Shown: positions 25,201 through 40,490, counted from the first letter of the stretch. The stretch is 64,000 nt of DNA from Phallusia mammillata (GCA_003260075.1 QLIY01000445.1:6187-70186), one strand, 5' to 3'. Numbers and translations: made by a program. The notes: generated by a model from the sequence alone, not told the origin.

Positions 25201-26995
25201 AACCCCATTGCTTAAAACATTTTTTTGCGAAGGGTGTTTATGAAAAGTTTTCGAAAAGAAATTTATGAGGTAAATATATGGAACTCGTTTGTCGTCTATT
25301 TCCCATGGGTTGTGTGGCAAGTATTGCTTGTTGGAAATGACTCGTATAAGTTTGATAGCAAGTATATGTTTGATGTCTGATAGCATGACTTGATATTGAT
25401 CCAGATTTACCGGTTTATTTGAAAATTTAGGGCGAGGATTGAAACAAACTTTATTGTATGACTTGATTTTTGTCCAAATTTATCTTCCATGTTCAACTTT
25501 TGTTAGGACATCATTTTTGAACAATCATTGGTGTTTTAGCGTTTTATGTGCCATTTGGTCATGTCATTGATCCAGCTAAACGTATAATCAAATCATTTTT
25601 GGCCTTTTATGTGTCACCAACTTGCGTGCCATCCTTTACCACACACAACATTAAACATATGTCTAACGATCCCATAATTGTTCCCAGGTGTCATAACGAC
25701 CACAAGAAAACGACTGGACAGGGAGAAAGCCAACGCTGGAAGCCTCACATTGGAGGTAAGACCCCGGTTTAACTGACACTTTCACACAAAGGACAGGACA
25801 ACCTGTTAAGTCCTACCGCTTGGGAGTTTTACCAAAATCGTGCGCTAAATGTGTTAACAAGGCAAGTGGCCACCTGATGGTGGGATCTTTCTCTCGCTTC
25901 CGATTCGCATAGAAATCGGCGTCTTTCAAGCCTAGAAAACGTCATTTGCGCTTCAATTACGCTGATTGTGGAGCGGCGTGAATTGGGTTGTAACGAGTTC
26001 CCGGCGACGGAGTGGACAAAACGAGGTCGACTGCAAACAAAGGTGCGCTCTCCGGGTTTTCGGTTTATGAAAGATCGACGGTAATTTGGCCAACCGATGT
26101 GGTTTCCTTAATACGCATGCAGACGTTTGTTTAGGACCAGGAGATGTTCACGCCTCGCTGCTTCAATACGTACATATTTCCAAGCTGTCACCGTATTTTG
26201 CGGCAAGTCAAAAGTAGCACTCATCCACTCGTGTAGGCACGGGCGTTTAAAGGCAATTTTGCGTTACGAAACTGAACTCTGAGCCACGGCCGGCGTAATC
26301 GGCTTCATTTTGTGTCGCCGAAATGATATTGGCGCGCGTTCTCACGCGGACTGCAAGACCTGAGACTAATAGTGCGTTTTGGTAAAGCCGAAAATAGACG
26401 CTTGCTCGCCCGCCACCTTGAAACTAACTACCGAGTATCGAACAGGCAGTCATCACTGCAGGCCCCACAGCAGAAAATTGGCGCGTAGTTGAAATAAACT
26501 GTGTCTAACGGCAAAGCTTGGAATGATGCACCTTTTGTGAGTAAGGGCAATTCAAGGGAATGCCACTGCACCGCTGTAGCGATAATTGGACTGGAGATTG
26601 TGCCTATATGCCTTGTTACCGCGTGGGTGTAGGTTCTTGCGGTTTAGAAAAGTGTTTACTATCGACCCTGTGTGCTGTATATTATAGTGAGTAATGTATA
26701 ATAGTTAAAAATACACCTGTGTAGCGTACACTTTGGGAATATACTAGTCAAAAAACAAAGCTTTTGACTTACTGTCATAAAAATGGTTTGCTGACGAAAC
26801 AAAATCAATACCCTCTACTGTATTATAGCAATAGTTATTTCCCGGGCGGCAGATCACTTAAGAAATCTTAAACAGGCGCAACGCTGTCAAAACACACAAG
26901 AGTCGTATCAATATATATTAGCGTTGGAATAATGTAGCTGAATCCATCGCAACGAGTTCTTTGTGTGTCGCGGCTTGGCTGATACACAAAGTCGT

Positions 26996-27057
<62 letters not shown>

Positions 27058-30000
27058 GTAAAAGCGATATAATGGACTTTCAACCCTTCCTATCCTAATG
27101 CTAACATAAACATTAGATCTCCGAATGGGTTTGTGCCATTCCGTTGAAAAGAGTTGATTTAGAGGCATTACGGCGATTTGGCATTGTCAAAAAAGCATTG
27201 TGTTGACGCTTCTTTTGCACAGATACGGGTGGTCTGCCCCGCCGGGTCGTGTTTGGGGTAAAAGCCGAGGAACGCATGCCTTTGTGAGTTTTTAAGTCAA
27301 CGTTGACCAGGGAGCGGCCCATGGCCTGCTCGTATTGCCGAAATCAACACTGTAACATTGCGCTGATGAATACTTTTGGCCGGCGGCCCGTATGTAGTGC
27401 GATAGCCCAGCGCCCGGCAATCGGAGAATTTTGTACATCGCTAATCAGTTGATTAGTGCGTTACCGCGGCGAGCCAGCGTGGCGGGGGCTTTGCACTTGC
27501 TCGTATTCATTTCAAAGTCATTGTTTTCCCAACCGGTATATCCGACAGCCCGTGTTACAAAGTGTTCAGTTATGACCTACATAGGAGACATACCGACGTC
27601 TGACGATTAATGGCGTATCACAAGAATTATTTGAGCGACGGTTAGCTGAAGAGCAAAATGAAGCAACCGTTTATAGCAACGTTTGTTTGCTTGTCTTATT
27701 TATCAGAAGACGAATAGTACTAATGAGCGAAACATAACGCCTGTCAAACATACCTCGGTCTGGAATGTGTTAATGTGCGTTTTAACTGTGTAGACCTTTA
27801 CAGACACGGATTTGGTCTAAAATCATCAACCGTTCATCGCGCAGTCGTTACTTTTCCAATTTGCGTCCAGTCCAACCCGTCAACATGCCAATTTGCGGTG
27901 CATTATGATAAATTCCCATCCTAATGGCCTTGAATTTCGCGCAATCGCCGCAAGCATGCTAAAAATGTGTTTCACAGCCCACACTCTTCATTGCATAAAA
28001 GCCTTAGTCATTTCAATTTACGTAATCCATTAAAGGCGCCACCAAGGGCGTTGTTGCCACAATACGGAATGTCCTTTCGGCTCTCAGACCTGTTAACGCG
28101 ACGGGTAAAAGACCCGCGACACTTTCTCTTGCATTTGGGCGTGGAGAGGGACGCGGTAATGACTGCCCGCCGTCACCCATCAATAAAAGAGCACCCTGGG
28201 ACCCAAGGTCGTACCCCATAACGAAGCACAGTGTTTCTATCATCGCCTGGGACATCACCCGGACGCAAAACATTGAATGTTGCCACCCACGGCGGATAGT
28301 AAAATCTGTTAGGCCTTCCGCCTAATGAAAAGCCGCTGAAAGGTTTGGCCGGTTAACATCTTAACATCGGTGTCGCACTTGCTTAAAGCGTCGCGAGCTG
28401 TGTACAAAAACACGGTATGAAAGATAAGCCGGTGAAGTATAACATACAGCCAGCGGATGCCGAAAGAAGACTGATTTAAAGTCTCTATAATCCGCAAAGC
28501 ATAACATCCCTGGCTCGGTGTTGATTTAACTATGTAAGCTGTCCCTGTCTAAGGGATTTTTGCTCGAATCAATATTCATGGCGAGTGGATATATTTGTCA
28601 CCCATTGCCATGAGCCCTCGACAAAACTTAAGTAAGGCAGTGGGTTATTACAACAAAAGCTGGCTTTGCGTTTCGATCCACCCGTCTTGGAGCAAAAAAA
28701 TCTCTGTAGATTTTAGGAAAACATCGCGTGCCACGTAAAACCTCGGATTGTTTATCAATTCCCTCTTGGGTAATGTTTAGATTTCATAGTAGATTCGTGA
28801 AAATTCGCAATGTGATGTGTACAACTGAATCCTCTGGAAAAATTGAAGTAATCTTTGTGGTAAGTGCGTGTAATGGTATACTGGGAATGCATGTCAATCA
28901 ACACATGATTCATAAGAGTTAAGAGGCACCGTTACGTGCCAATGCGCCTTTTGTTCGTTGTACAAGTGGCAGAAGACCGTAACGGCGCGTGCAGGTTCGC
29001 AGTTGCAGCAACACACAGCTCCCGACGTTACTACCTTGTTTTCCGGTTCATTAGATGCTAAGCATTTTCTTTGGGGCCTGTAGACCCGGTGCCAGGAGGC
29101 TCATTACGTAATCGCCCCAAGCTACTTACCCCGTTTGCGGTGACGTCGAATGCAAGTGTGGTGTGCTGTCGGGCGACAGGAGCATGTGCCCCTTTGTTTT
29201 GACTTTCAGCACAAGACATGTTTAAACCACATCTCGTGCAAGTGTTTCAACCACATAGCCTCAATGCTCGGATTGTAATTGGGTTTGTGGTGTAAGGCAA
29301 ACAGGCTAAGTGTACTCAGGGAGTTTTGCAGTTAGGGTTGTGGGATCTTTAGACTATTTATTACTGTTCGATTTTTACCTCGTAATATTTCTCTGGTAGT
29401 CTTTACGAAAATTCTACAAGTTAAACCATTCGAGGATTAACCGCCATTGATTTGTGTGTAACCCCTTTGCGGATCTTTTACGCGCTGCAGTGAATACTTT
29501 GCGTTTCAACCTTTCAACACAATTATTTCACCCGGCACGGTGCTGTTGCAGTGCTGTTTCTATTGTTGATGTCAGGTCGAAGCACGCGTGCCTATACTTA
29601 AGTGTCTTGCTGCAAATGGCGCGTGAAAAGATTAAAGAGGCCGCACAGATTTTGTTGAACTTCTCTCCGTGCCTTTGAACCTCTTGCAGCGCGGTCTTGA
29701 TTCAAACCCGAATTATGTCAAAGGGCTCAGGCCCATTGTAAAGTTAAGCTCCTTTAGTCACAGTAATTCGAAACCTTACTACCGCGAGCTAAGCGGATCC
29801 GCAGTTTTGAGGGCCGACGTTAAAATCGACCAATAACATTTACAGCGTTTGCTGTTTTTTTGCAGTTGTCTATAGTTTGTGATTTAACGGTTTGTTTACA
29901 TTCGCTTTTCAGGTCAAAATCGACGATTCCGGGTCTCCACCGCTCTCCTCGTGGGTGCAAGTAGTTGTCACTATAACAGATGTAAATGACAATCCTCCAG

Positions 30001-33000
30001 CGTTTCTGATTTACGTTGCCCGTCAAATATCACTTCCTGGACGAAACCGCTCAAGAACATCGTCTATTCTGTAAGTCTTAACTATTTTGGATAACCAAGG
30101 CCGTATAAGTTGTGTAATAAACATGGTCGTATATTTTTAGCACGCGAGTTATTGCAAGCGATCGAGACAGTGGGAGTTCCGCTGACATCGACTACAAACT
30201 AAAGGAAGATAACATGCGAAGGTTCTCTATTCACCCCAAGACTGGCGAGATTAGCAGCAGTGCTGGGTTCAGCGCTGGTACGCAGAGTGCGATAAGGGTA
30301 AGTTCACCTCTTTAGACATGCTTGACACTAACATGGGAATTGGGAACTTAAATCAAAGCAAATTATATTGGCAGCAATTTAAGTCATCTTTTCCATGTAT
30401 GCAGGACAACGACAAAGAGGGTAAATTAAGTGTATTTTTTGTCCGTAGGTCAGAGCATTTGATGGTGGAAAGCCCCAGCGTCAGTCAAGAATCCATCGAC
30501 TACAAATCAAGTGGATTTCAATCGGGACTCGTTCACCCAACCCACCTCGCTTCATGCAAGAAACCGGCCAAATGCAACACTACCCAGAGCACATCGATAT
30601 CGACATCGCACAAACCAACACAGATCGTGACAGTCTGGTGAAACTAATGAGGGCCTTTGATGAAGACCCACAACAAAACTTGTGGTTTTCTATAGTTGGT
30701 AAGTTGCCACATTGGCGCCAAATTCCTAAGGGCGTGACCACGCGTAAAGAAAACGTGCCTCAGTGTTTATCAGTAGAATATGTATTTTAGTTTTGCTGTT
30801 GCGTTTTGTATAACTACACGTCTGTGAGCAAAATTCTGTACTACTTTGTATCTGAGCATACAAAGATGTGTATGGTTGAAAAGTGGGCGTTATTATTCGT
30901 CGCTTTGGGTTGACCTTTACTCGAGCCCTGGAGACCGATGACTGGACGTCAAATCGCCGTCATTCAACGCCAACAGGCGACGTTTGAGTGAGAATCAGAT
31001 ACCGGGCCGCTGACAAGTTCTATCGGCTTAAACAGTCGGTGGCCAGTGCTTAGGGATTGACCACACCGGATCTGACTCTACGTTAGCCTTGCCCAAGTCC
31101 CATGTCTGTATATATCATGTTACAAAACCGCTGCCAAATGAGGGACATTAAGGGCGATCTTGTACGATGATGTACATATCAATGATGTGGTAACCATGTG
31201 CCCAGTCCCCACATTGTTGAATTCCTGTGGCATCGTACCATGGCAGTTAGCTTATCTTGCCACAGCTCGCAAGGCCAAGCGTCGTTAGTATCAGATTATA
31301 GCGATTAAAGTACATCCGATGCGACGGATTACCGACAAGCCGATACAGATTAGCAGGTTTAGGATCGTTTGTGGTTTTCTGTGTATGTTTTCGTATTATT
31401 GCGTCGATAACTCATTGGTGACTTGATACTTGTCGTTTTCCTGGCATTAGCACAGGATTATTTTCTTTTCTTACTCACTTTAAATAAGCTAAGCCACTTT
31501 AGGTACTTGCCTTTATGTCCCACCGACTTGATTTGAATGCATCGCTACCTACATGTTACAAGTTGACTCATGTTGATTTTTGTATGTTTAGGTGGAAATG
31601 AAGACTTAATGTTTCACATCAATACGAATCAAGGTGACCTGCTAGTTGTTGGAACTCCTGATGCTGAGACCAAGGATTTCTACAATCTCACCATTCAAGT
31701 CAGCGACGGTTACAACACCGCTCAAACACACGTACGCCAGTTATATCTTTTTTGCGTTTGACAACGTCAAGTGTTTACCAAAAGGGCGCCAGTAGAACAT
31801 ATAGTTTTCCAAGTCACCTCCAATTTGGACAATACACTATATAAGTTTTATAGTTGGACACACCTAATTTGTGTTTTGTATACTACTTTCTTGCCGTTCC
31901 GCTCCTTAACATTGGGTAACTACTCATCTTTATCGCACAATAGGCGAACCATTGTGACAAATTTATTTTGAGGGCCAAAAAAGTCATTCACAAGGGTATT
32001 TCTCCTTTTTCACTGCGTCTGGCTTTCGCACAGGTTCCCATTGTCATCGATGACGTCAACGACCATCGGCCAACTTTCGATCGATCGACTTACCGCGTCA
32101 CAATCGGCGAAGACGCTTCACCCAATACCGAAGTTCTAACCCTTGAGGCGACCGATGGAGATGTGAGCACTAAAAACCGAAACCTTGTCTACAGAATTGT
32201 AGGGTCTGCAGATCCTAACAGTTTGCACAAGTTCAAGATTACCTCCGGAGGTACGAATTTGCTTCGCCGTTAAGAATGATTTATCACCAAAGTCCTTTAC
32301 AGTTGGAAGTTTACCAACTCAACCCACTTACAGAGTTAATAATTGTCTATCGATGAAAGAGTGTAATTGCGTCTGCGACATATGTTTGCTGTGTGATATG
32401 CTGATGGTGGGAAATTTGATGTTTACTTGTGTGATGTTTATTGGCACAGGTGTAATCGTCACTAAAGCGCGACTGGATCGTGAAACACAGCGTGAACATG
32501 TTCTAACTGTAGAAGTGGACGATCAGGGCGTCACTGGTCCTTTGCAGGTACAGCACTAAATCAGTATTTTTCCAACAATCGACTCATTTACACTAATAAG
32601 CTTGTTTTATGTACCCCTGTTAACTATACAGGCAAACCTGGTACGATAAATGTATCGCAATTAGGTCCTACGTGGAAATAAAGCGTTTGATGGCGACAAA
32701 TAAGAGACTATTAAATCAACGTTACAATTTCAATAATGCAATAACACTTTACAGCTTAAGTAATATGAGCCAATTCAATTTACCACAGGGCTACTGTCGC
32801 GTCATCATCACAGTATCTGACGTTAATGAGCACGCCCCACGTTTCACTGCGTCCTCATACTCAGCCAAGGTCACCGTGAGCGGGGCAAGCAGCGTAATAG
32901 GCGCAGATGACACCCTGGGTGCCACAGTCGCAACTGTTCATGCCACAGACCAGGATTCGGGTGACAACGCAAGAGTCGTATATTCCATAACCAACGGTAA

Positions 33001-34441
33001 GTGTGTGTTAGTGTGGATCTGTGCCAAGTCGGCGCGTGACGCAGTTAGTCCGCATTTGTCTTCCTATTCGTCTCTCGAGCGTTCGTGTGGCCTGACCCGG
33101 TGCTATGTACAGCGATGTTTTAAGTGCCGAATCGTCACCTTAATCTCTTGGGAGAGTACATATGGGCCTTGATGTGGACATACTAATCGTATTTGGTGTT
33201 ATATGCCTGGGTGATGTCAGTTTTTAACCACAGAGTGTGGCAATAACTTGATAAATTAGAAAACACCGAAGCCATTAAGTACAATTATACATTAATGCAA
33301 AGTTTGTGATGATAAAAATGCCAGTTTTGTTGTATCAATGCAAATATTTTCCCTTATAATCAATTAACAGGCAATACTTATTGTCATGCCAAATCGAAAA
33401 AGGGTGTATTGTAGTTCACTTGGTTATTCATTTTCCAAAAAACGGGAACAATTTATGCATGGGCGTTTGCTCAAGCATCTGGCCGGTTCGATCGAAAGGT
33501 CATTGTTCAAAGCGTTTGTGTCCAGCGCCAATGCGATTCCCTACAGGAAAAGCACACACAGCTGGCCAGTCGTCTGCACAGAGCCCAGTGATTTTATCTT
33601 AGCCGAATGCAGGGAACAAATTCCGAATCGTAAAATAAGAGTCGCTTGCCAGTGCTGGTGATGGGCGGATATCAGCAAAATGGTTAGCATTCCCCAGTGA
33701 CTGGTGATCTCAAATACGTTTCCTTTCCACGTCTATACTACTCATTACAGAGCACTTTCATCGTCGCGGCCGTGAAAATTAACTTTTGCAGTCCCTTTAG
33801 TAGCCAAACTTTAGTCCTATACTGTGGTGCCAGTCGATTTTTGTTGCAAATACCTTCGAAATACCCCGGCGCGTTGTAGTACACTTTAAATCCTCCCAAT
33901 AGGGCTCTATTGTGGTAAATAGCAGTTGGGCCTTAACAACTACACCTCTTCAACATCTCAAAGCATTATAGCGGCCAACAACTGTCCGTAGCCATTAATA
34001 CCAAGTCCCAAACTGTTGTAGGTCGAGTGGGGCGTGGGACTTTGACTTGATCGTCAGTGTTTAAGTCGGATGAAGTCCTTGGCAAATTGTTGTCTGCCTG
34101 TTCGGTCGTTTCCCTTGTAATCCCTCGACCGGTTAACCGCGCCCGCAGTCTAATTGGCAATGTGACCGAATACCAGACTTTTACAATCACTGGCCGAAAC
34201 GAAAGTGAATGCGAACTTGCCCGCGACAACATCTTCGCCTCACGGGTGTGTCTGTATGACTATACGAAAGCAAGTGTTTCGAGTCACATAACCGCACCGT
34301 TAGCACCGCACCTCAAATTATTTTCAAAGAAGCTACATTCTGACGTAAGCAAAGCGTTTGAGAGAAACCATACATTTTGTGAACCGTGTTTTAGCACAAA
34401 CGGGTGACGTGAAAATGCTTTGGGCTGTCACAGCTCCGTAA

Positions 34442-34483
<42 letters not shown>

Positions 34484-37400
34484 CTGTCACAGCTCCGTAA
34501 AAACGTTCCATCCACCATGTTATATCTATATGACCATAATTTGTCAAACACGACTACCAATATCACGTTGCGTCAACAGTTACTACGTGATGTCACAATA
34601 GCAGTAAAGTTTCCACGTGTGTATGCCACCTTGTTTTTGTTTGAATTGGCAGAAGGCCTCAAAAAGTACATACGTTTCAGTTTATATCATATCACTTAGA
34701 AAAAGAAACTAATTTTTGCTTGACTAAACCGCGGAATTCACTTCAGTGGTTGCAGAACAGCGCCAACGTGTCGCAACACCGTCGTCTCACCTTCCCCATT
34801 AAGGTGCGGTTTCCATCACAAATCTTTACATCTGTCAAGGGACGTGTTGACACTTTCAAAGCGTTTCCGTCTTAGCGGCAGTCACGCCCGATCTCCAAGC
34901 CACGCTCTTTCTGTGCCTTGGCATCTCCACTTCACCCTCACTCGGCCTAATTGTCCCTACTTATCGCGTGACCTGGCAGCCGAAGTCGTCCTTTGTCGTC
35001 CGTTTGGCAACTTTCATTCTTACTTCCTATGTAGCGAATCGACTTTCATGTGGTAACCTCTAGGGATCAGTGAATGTGGAATGCGGCTGGGACCCTTCAA
35101 AAGTTGGGCAGGTTCCCGATTCTGGGCGCAACCTCGAATCAATGCACAAAAGGGTTAAGGGGTTGAGCGTTACGGTAGCAACGACCTTGAACAGGAGCCA
35201 ATACAAAATCTTTTTCGTGGGCTTTTAGGGAGGGTACATATTGTATTTGTATCATCGACAAGCAATTGCGCCTGTTGAGATGACTCAGCTTGGTAGGATG
35301 CCATACAAAAATCTCGACATACCAAGTCTAATGTTTGGCCATCGCCAGAAAACTCAAACTTTGGTTGCGCGTTGACTTGGGTCATATATGCACACATGTA
35401 AGTAGCCCATAAAACTGGCGCTTTATTGGCCAAAAGGCAAACACTCGGGCGCCTGGTAAAAAACAGCTTATTTGGGAACAAACTCTGGACCAATAATAAT
35501 CTCTTAGCGAACCCGATATCATGGTGCGATGATCATGTGTGCGGACAAAAAACAAATATTGACCATCGGCTTAAGACGCTGCGTGTCCAAGGGTCAGCTC
35601 GGATTTTTGACCCTTGTCATGCCCTGTTGACCATGTCACGGCACGCAAATGGGCCACTGGTATTATAACGCTTCAAAAATTGTAATATTTCCTAATAATA
35701 TTGGGTAATTTGCTTTGAATCATCAAATGTGTTTTTTGCAAAACTGCTATTCTGTTGGTCCAGCTTTCGAGCTAAGCCTCTCTGTCTAGCGAAACCAGTT
35801 TTGCACCTTGTGTTGATTCAGCCTTCTAGGCTTTCTATTGATTTTATCCCTTGTCGATTCAAGTGCTCGTTACGGGGCAACTCAGTGGCGATTACTAACC
35901 GCAGCTACGTAGGAACACTTCACATCTATTTGGTCGTGATTTTGACAAATTTGACAGGCCGACCTATAGCAACGCGTCCATCCGCGGCTGGCAACAATAC
36001 CACGTTGGCGTATACACAATAAAATTCCGATCTGCAACCACTAGCATAAACCATTGGCCCTCAAGCGGCAGTTTCGCTTTGTTTATCGTCTTTTTGTGGG
36101 CACTCGAGCCGTTACGGGCGACGGAACCGTCCCACCAGCTGTTTTATGCTGTTTAGTTTGTGCCAAGACGCTGGGCAGTGCTGTGTACACTAGCCTGTAT
36201 GAACGAAAGGGTATTGTTTATGTAAGTCAACCAAAATCGCGTGCGGCCGAATCGTAGCTGCTGTTCCAGTGCTGCGTGAGCTCAATTTATGGAATTCCAT
36301 TTCCTTGTGTCGCTGTGGTTTTATTCGGCTCGTCTCGTCTCGGATGATCAGGCATTCGACATCACCCCTCGGTTCAGATTGCCTCCGACCTGCAGCCTGT
36401 GTTTGTGTGCGGGTCCCTATGCTCAATTGACCACGCGAAGGCGTCCGACGCGAGGCGCCTGTCATCGGGAGTTGCTAAGCTCAAGTGTTAACGCGAGGCT
36501 GTAAACATGACGGTCGACAGGAAAGTGTCGTCCCCGTCTCCGCTGAATTCCCTCCCGACATATTGAACTGTGTTTTATTGCCTCTGTCCACAAGGCGCCG
36601 CGCCTAATAACGGTCGTGTAGAAATGCTTCAAAGGCCTTTTCATTAAGTGATTGGCGATAGCAAACATTTACGGGATATAATAGCTCATGTGGCGCAATA
36701 TGGCAATACTTTATAAGGCACCCTCTGCCCTTTTGCCTTTACAAGAAATCGGCATTCCTTTCACAGGAAACGGTGACGGGTTATGGCGAATTAACCCCAG
36801 CAGTGGAGAGATCTCCGCGACTCGTGGGGGGGGGGCATAATAGCTCATGTGGCGCAATATGGCAATACTTTATAAGGCGCCCTCTGCCCTTTTGCCTTTA
36901 CAAGAAATCGACATTCCTTTCACAGGAAACGGTGAAGGGTTATGGCGAATTAACCCCAGCAGTGGAGAGATCTCCGCGACTCGTAGACTTAATCAACATG
37001 ATGACAGCGCCACCCAGCGATGGTCGCTTACAGTACAAGCTGCCGATTCATCTCGTCACCCTTTGACCACAGACGCACGAGTGGTCATTCAAGCACAACC
37101 TGACCATGATGACCCGCCGCAGTTTCAAGTTGATCATTACTCGGTGCAGATCAAGGAAAATGCTCCAGTCGGCAGGTAAAGATATTTACCGTATTTTGGT
37201 GGCTAGGTTAAGCACTTGGATTATTCAATTGCATTTTGTTTGCAGTTTTATTACCACTGTGGAGGCCCGTGCTTCATCTGGAATCACATTCGAGATAACA
37301 GCAGGAAACGAAGAAGGTCGATTTGCCATCAATGCACATTCCGGGGTTGTATCTCTCGCCACAAAGCTTGATCGCGAATTCTCCGCCTCGTATGACGTTA

Positions 37401-40400
37401 CTGTGACGTCAAGCACCGTCGAAGGCAAATCTTCCGAAGTCAGTTTGCTGGTGGAAGTCACTGATATTAACGACAACAGGTAATAGTATTGTAACAAACA
37501 AGACAACAGATATTTGTCTCTTAAAGCGAAGCGTTTGACTGTGCCTTTAATCTGAGGTTATTGTAAATGCATGTGGTAAAATCCTATCAAAATTATTACG
37601 TGCCACGCATAGCTGTTTATACACTGCCTTGTTTTTTTGCCTCGTAAACTTTTAACATGATGCTTTACAGGCCTGTGTTTGAGAAACACAACTATGTTGG
37701 TGAGATGTCGGAAAGTCCTCAGTTAACTTCCAGTGTGATGGACGTCAGCAGCAAGCAGCCGTTAGTGGTACGCGCGTCCGATGCAGACCAAGGTTACAAC
37801 TCTCAAGTCTCTTACAGCATCGTTGACTTGTCGGGAGCAGCCAGCGACTATTTCGAGGTTGACGCAAACACAGGCGCCGTGCGAGCCCTGACGGAAACCC
37901 AGCTCTTTCACTACAGCACACCTAACCAGTTCACCTTTGAGGTTTGTGGCTTTTCACCTTCGAGGTTTGTGGCTTTTGTCCAAGACCTAATACCTGCAGT
38001 TGCTTGCGGTGTTGAATCTTACATCATGTTTACTCTTAGGTGAGAGCTGTCGACTTGGGTCGGCCATCGCTTCCAGCGGACCGGAATGCTCATGTGACAA
38101 TTCACGTGGTCAAGTCGGTCGAGTATCCACCAGAATTTTCCACATCACACTACAGCATCGAGGTCCTCCTTCCCACCTGCCGAGGTGTGGTTGTCAGCCG
38201 AAACATCGTCGCAAAAAATCCTGTTCCCTTTGCTCCGAGCAAAATTACTTACTCGATTTCGGGAGGCAACGAGGGTTCTGCTTTCGCCATGGATCCAGTT
38301 TCAGGCGCGATTTCAGTTTCAGATTCCTTGCCCATCGAGGATGGCAAAGAGTTTACTCTGCGCTTGCGCGCCTCCGATGGACGAAGATCGACCGCAGCGG
38401 TTGCAACTATAACCGTGATGCGTAAGCCAAGTTCTTTGCGGTTTTCTGCCGGTCCCTACAGGACAGCTGTCATTGAAAACTCAACAGAGGTATTTAGTTT
38501 GATAAGCTTGACTAGTCTATGCACAACATATAGTATAAAGCTGTTTTCCTCGATTAGGTAAGATCATTGGCGGTTGTCACCGTGGTTGGAACATCGTTGG
38601 AAGACAATGTACAATTCTCGATTCTTAACGAAAACCCCAGCTTTCATATTGGTGAAACATCTGGCGTTGTGAGTACGACCGGTATCCCTGTAGACAGAGA
38701 GACCAGCAATAGCCAGGAGGTAAACGATTGTATTACAACTTGAAATCATATTTTTTCTCACTAATGTTATTTCTATTGTAAGCAAATACATTTTCTTTGC
38801 CAGCTTTTGGTGGAGGCTACCAGTCACAACGGGACAAGAATGGGACGCTGCGTTGTTCACGTGACCGTGAATGACGTCAACGACAACCAGCCTAAATTTG
38901 TCGGTCTGCCGTATTACGCGTCCGTTCAAGTCGATGCAACAATCAATACCGTTGTTAAACAGGTACAGTTATGCTCCATGTAAAAGTCGGATATCCCTTA
39001 GTGTAATAAATAGGGCGTGATTGGTTGACACAAACTATGACGTATAGGTTACTGCCATTGATCGCGACGATGGGGCAAACGGGGAGGTTTCTTACGGTCT
39101 GGAAGGAAAACATTCATCTTTGTTTGGGGGGGGGGCTTATGCTCCATGTAAAAGTCAGATATCCCTTAGTGTAATAAATAGGGCGTGATTGGTTGACATA
39201 AACTATGACGTAGGTTACCGCCATTGATCGCGACGATGGGGCCAACGGGGAGGTTTCTTACGGTCTGGAAGGAAAACATTCATCTTTGTTTGCAATCAAT
39301 CTATCAAACGGAAGTATCACTGTGCGGAGAAGTTTGGAAACAACTTTCCCATCCGGAAACGTAAAGTTCAATCTCACGGTGGTCGCTACTGACTCGGGTA
39401 AAGGTTTTTACTTTACTTGTGAAATGTGTGTTGTTATCTTTTTTAAGTGAACATTTTACGTTTTTAAACCTTACGTTTAAAAGCATACCAAATAGGTTAA
39501 CGATAGTCCCATACAGTGCACATAAAAAACAACCACGATTGAAATACACCATCTTGTGGTTTTCCTTGCATCAAAGTGAATGCCAATCTGAACTAATGAA
39601 TTATTTCAGGTTCCCCTGCGTTGTCTGGCCGTGCCATTCTTCGCGTATCAGTGATCAACCGAGCCACACCAGTCTTCACCTCACCATTCTACGGTGGAAT
39701 TTCGATCCAGGAAGACGCCCAGAGTCATACAGTTGTAACCGCCGAAGTGAAAGCAGTGAGTCCGGACGCATCAGAGGTCTTCTATTCTATCGAGGAAGGC
39801 GATCCACTCCAGCAGTTCGACATTGACTTCGCACGTGGTGGGTTGTTCGCTCTAATGAACATATTGCTGTTGTCAACACACGTTCAATTATCTCTGTAAA
39901 GGTGCTGTGTTAGGATTTTAAGTGTTAGAAGGGTTAGTTTATGGCCTGGGTATCTTAAACTTTGCGTAACACCTGGTAGGCGATGTTCACTTTCTAAAAA
40001 TGCTATAATACAGCAGATTTCCCCATGCTTCATACTTATGATTTCTTAATAAAAAAAATTACAACTACAAGTCATATTCTCCATACGAATTAGCAAGTTA
40101 TTGCGATTCCACTGGGGGGGGGGTTTAATAAAAAAAATTACAATTACAAGTCATATTCTCCATACGAATTAGCAAGTTATTGCGATTCCACTTCCTCGTG
40201 TTTGTTTACTTACAAGCTACAACGCCATGGCGCAACCTGACATAGCTTTGTAATGTTTGTTGATATTTCGTCACCTGTTGTGAAATTCAGATTTTTATTT
40301 TTGAGAAAGGACACACTGATGATATTTGCTCATAGTTTCACTTGTATATACTGCATGTGTTTTAATTTAAATGTAAATACTTTTAATTTCCAGGAACTAT

Positions 40401-40449
40401 CACGACACTCGGAAACCTGGATTACGAAGCCACACGACGTTATCGGCTG

Positions 40450-40490
<41 letters not shown>

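Noticed and set aside
26996-27055. Minus-strand polyproline proteins across the G-run
   Set aside because: Produced by the placeholder run; no homology or splice context.
36767-37175. Mutually exclusive alternative exons for EC15
   Set aside because: The first copy stops at a ten-G run after 59 bases and differs by few, mostly silent, changes; it is an allelic contig end.
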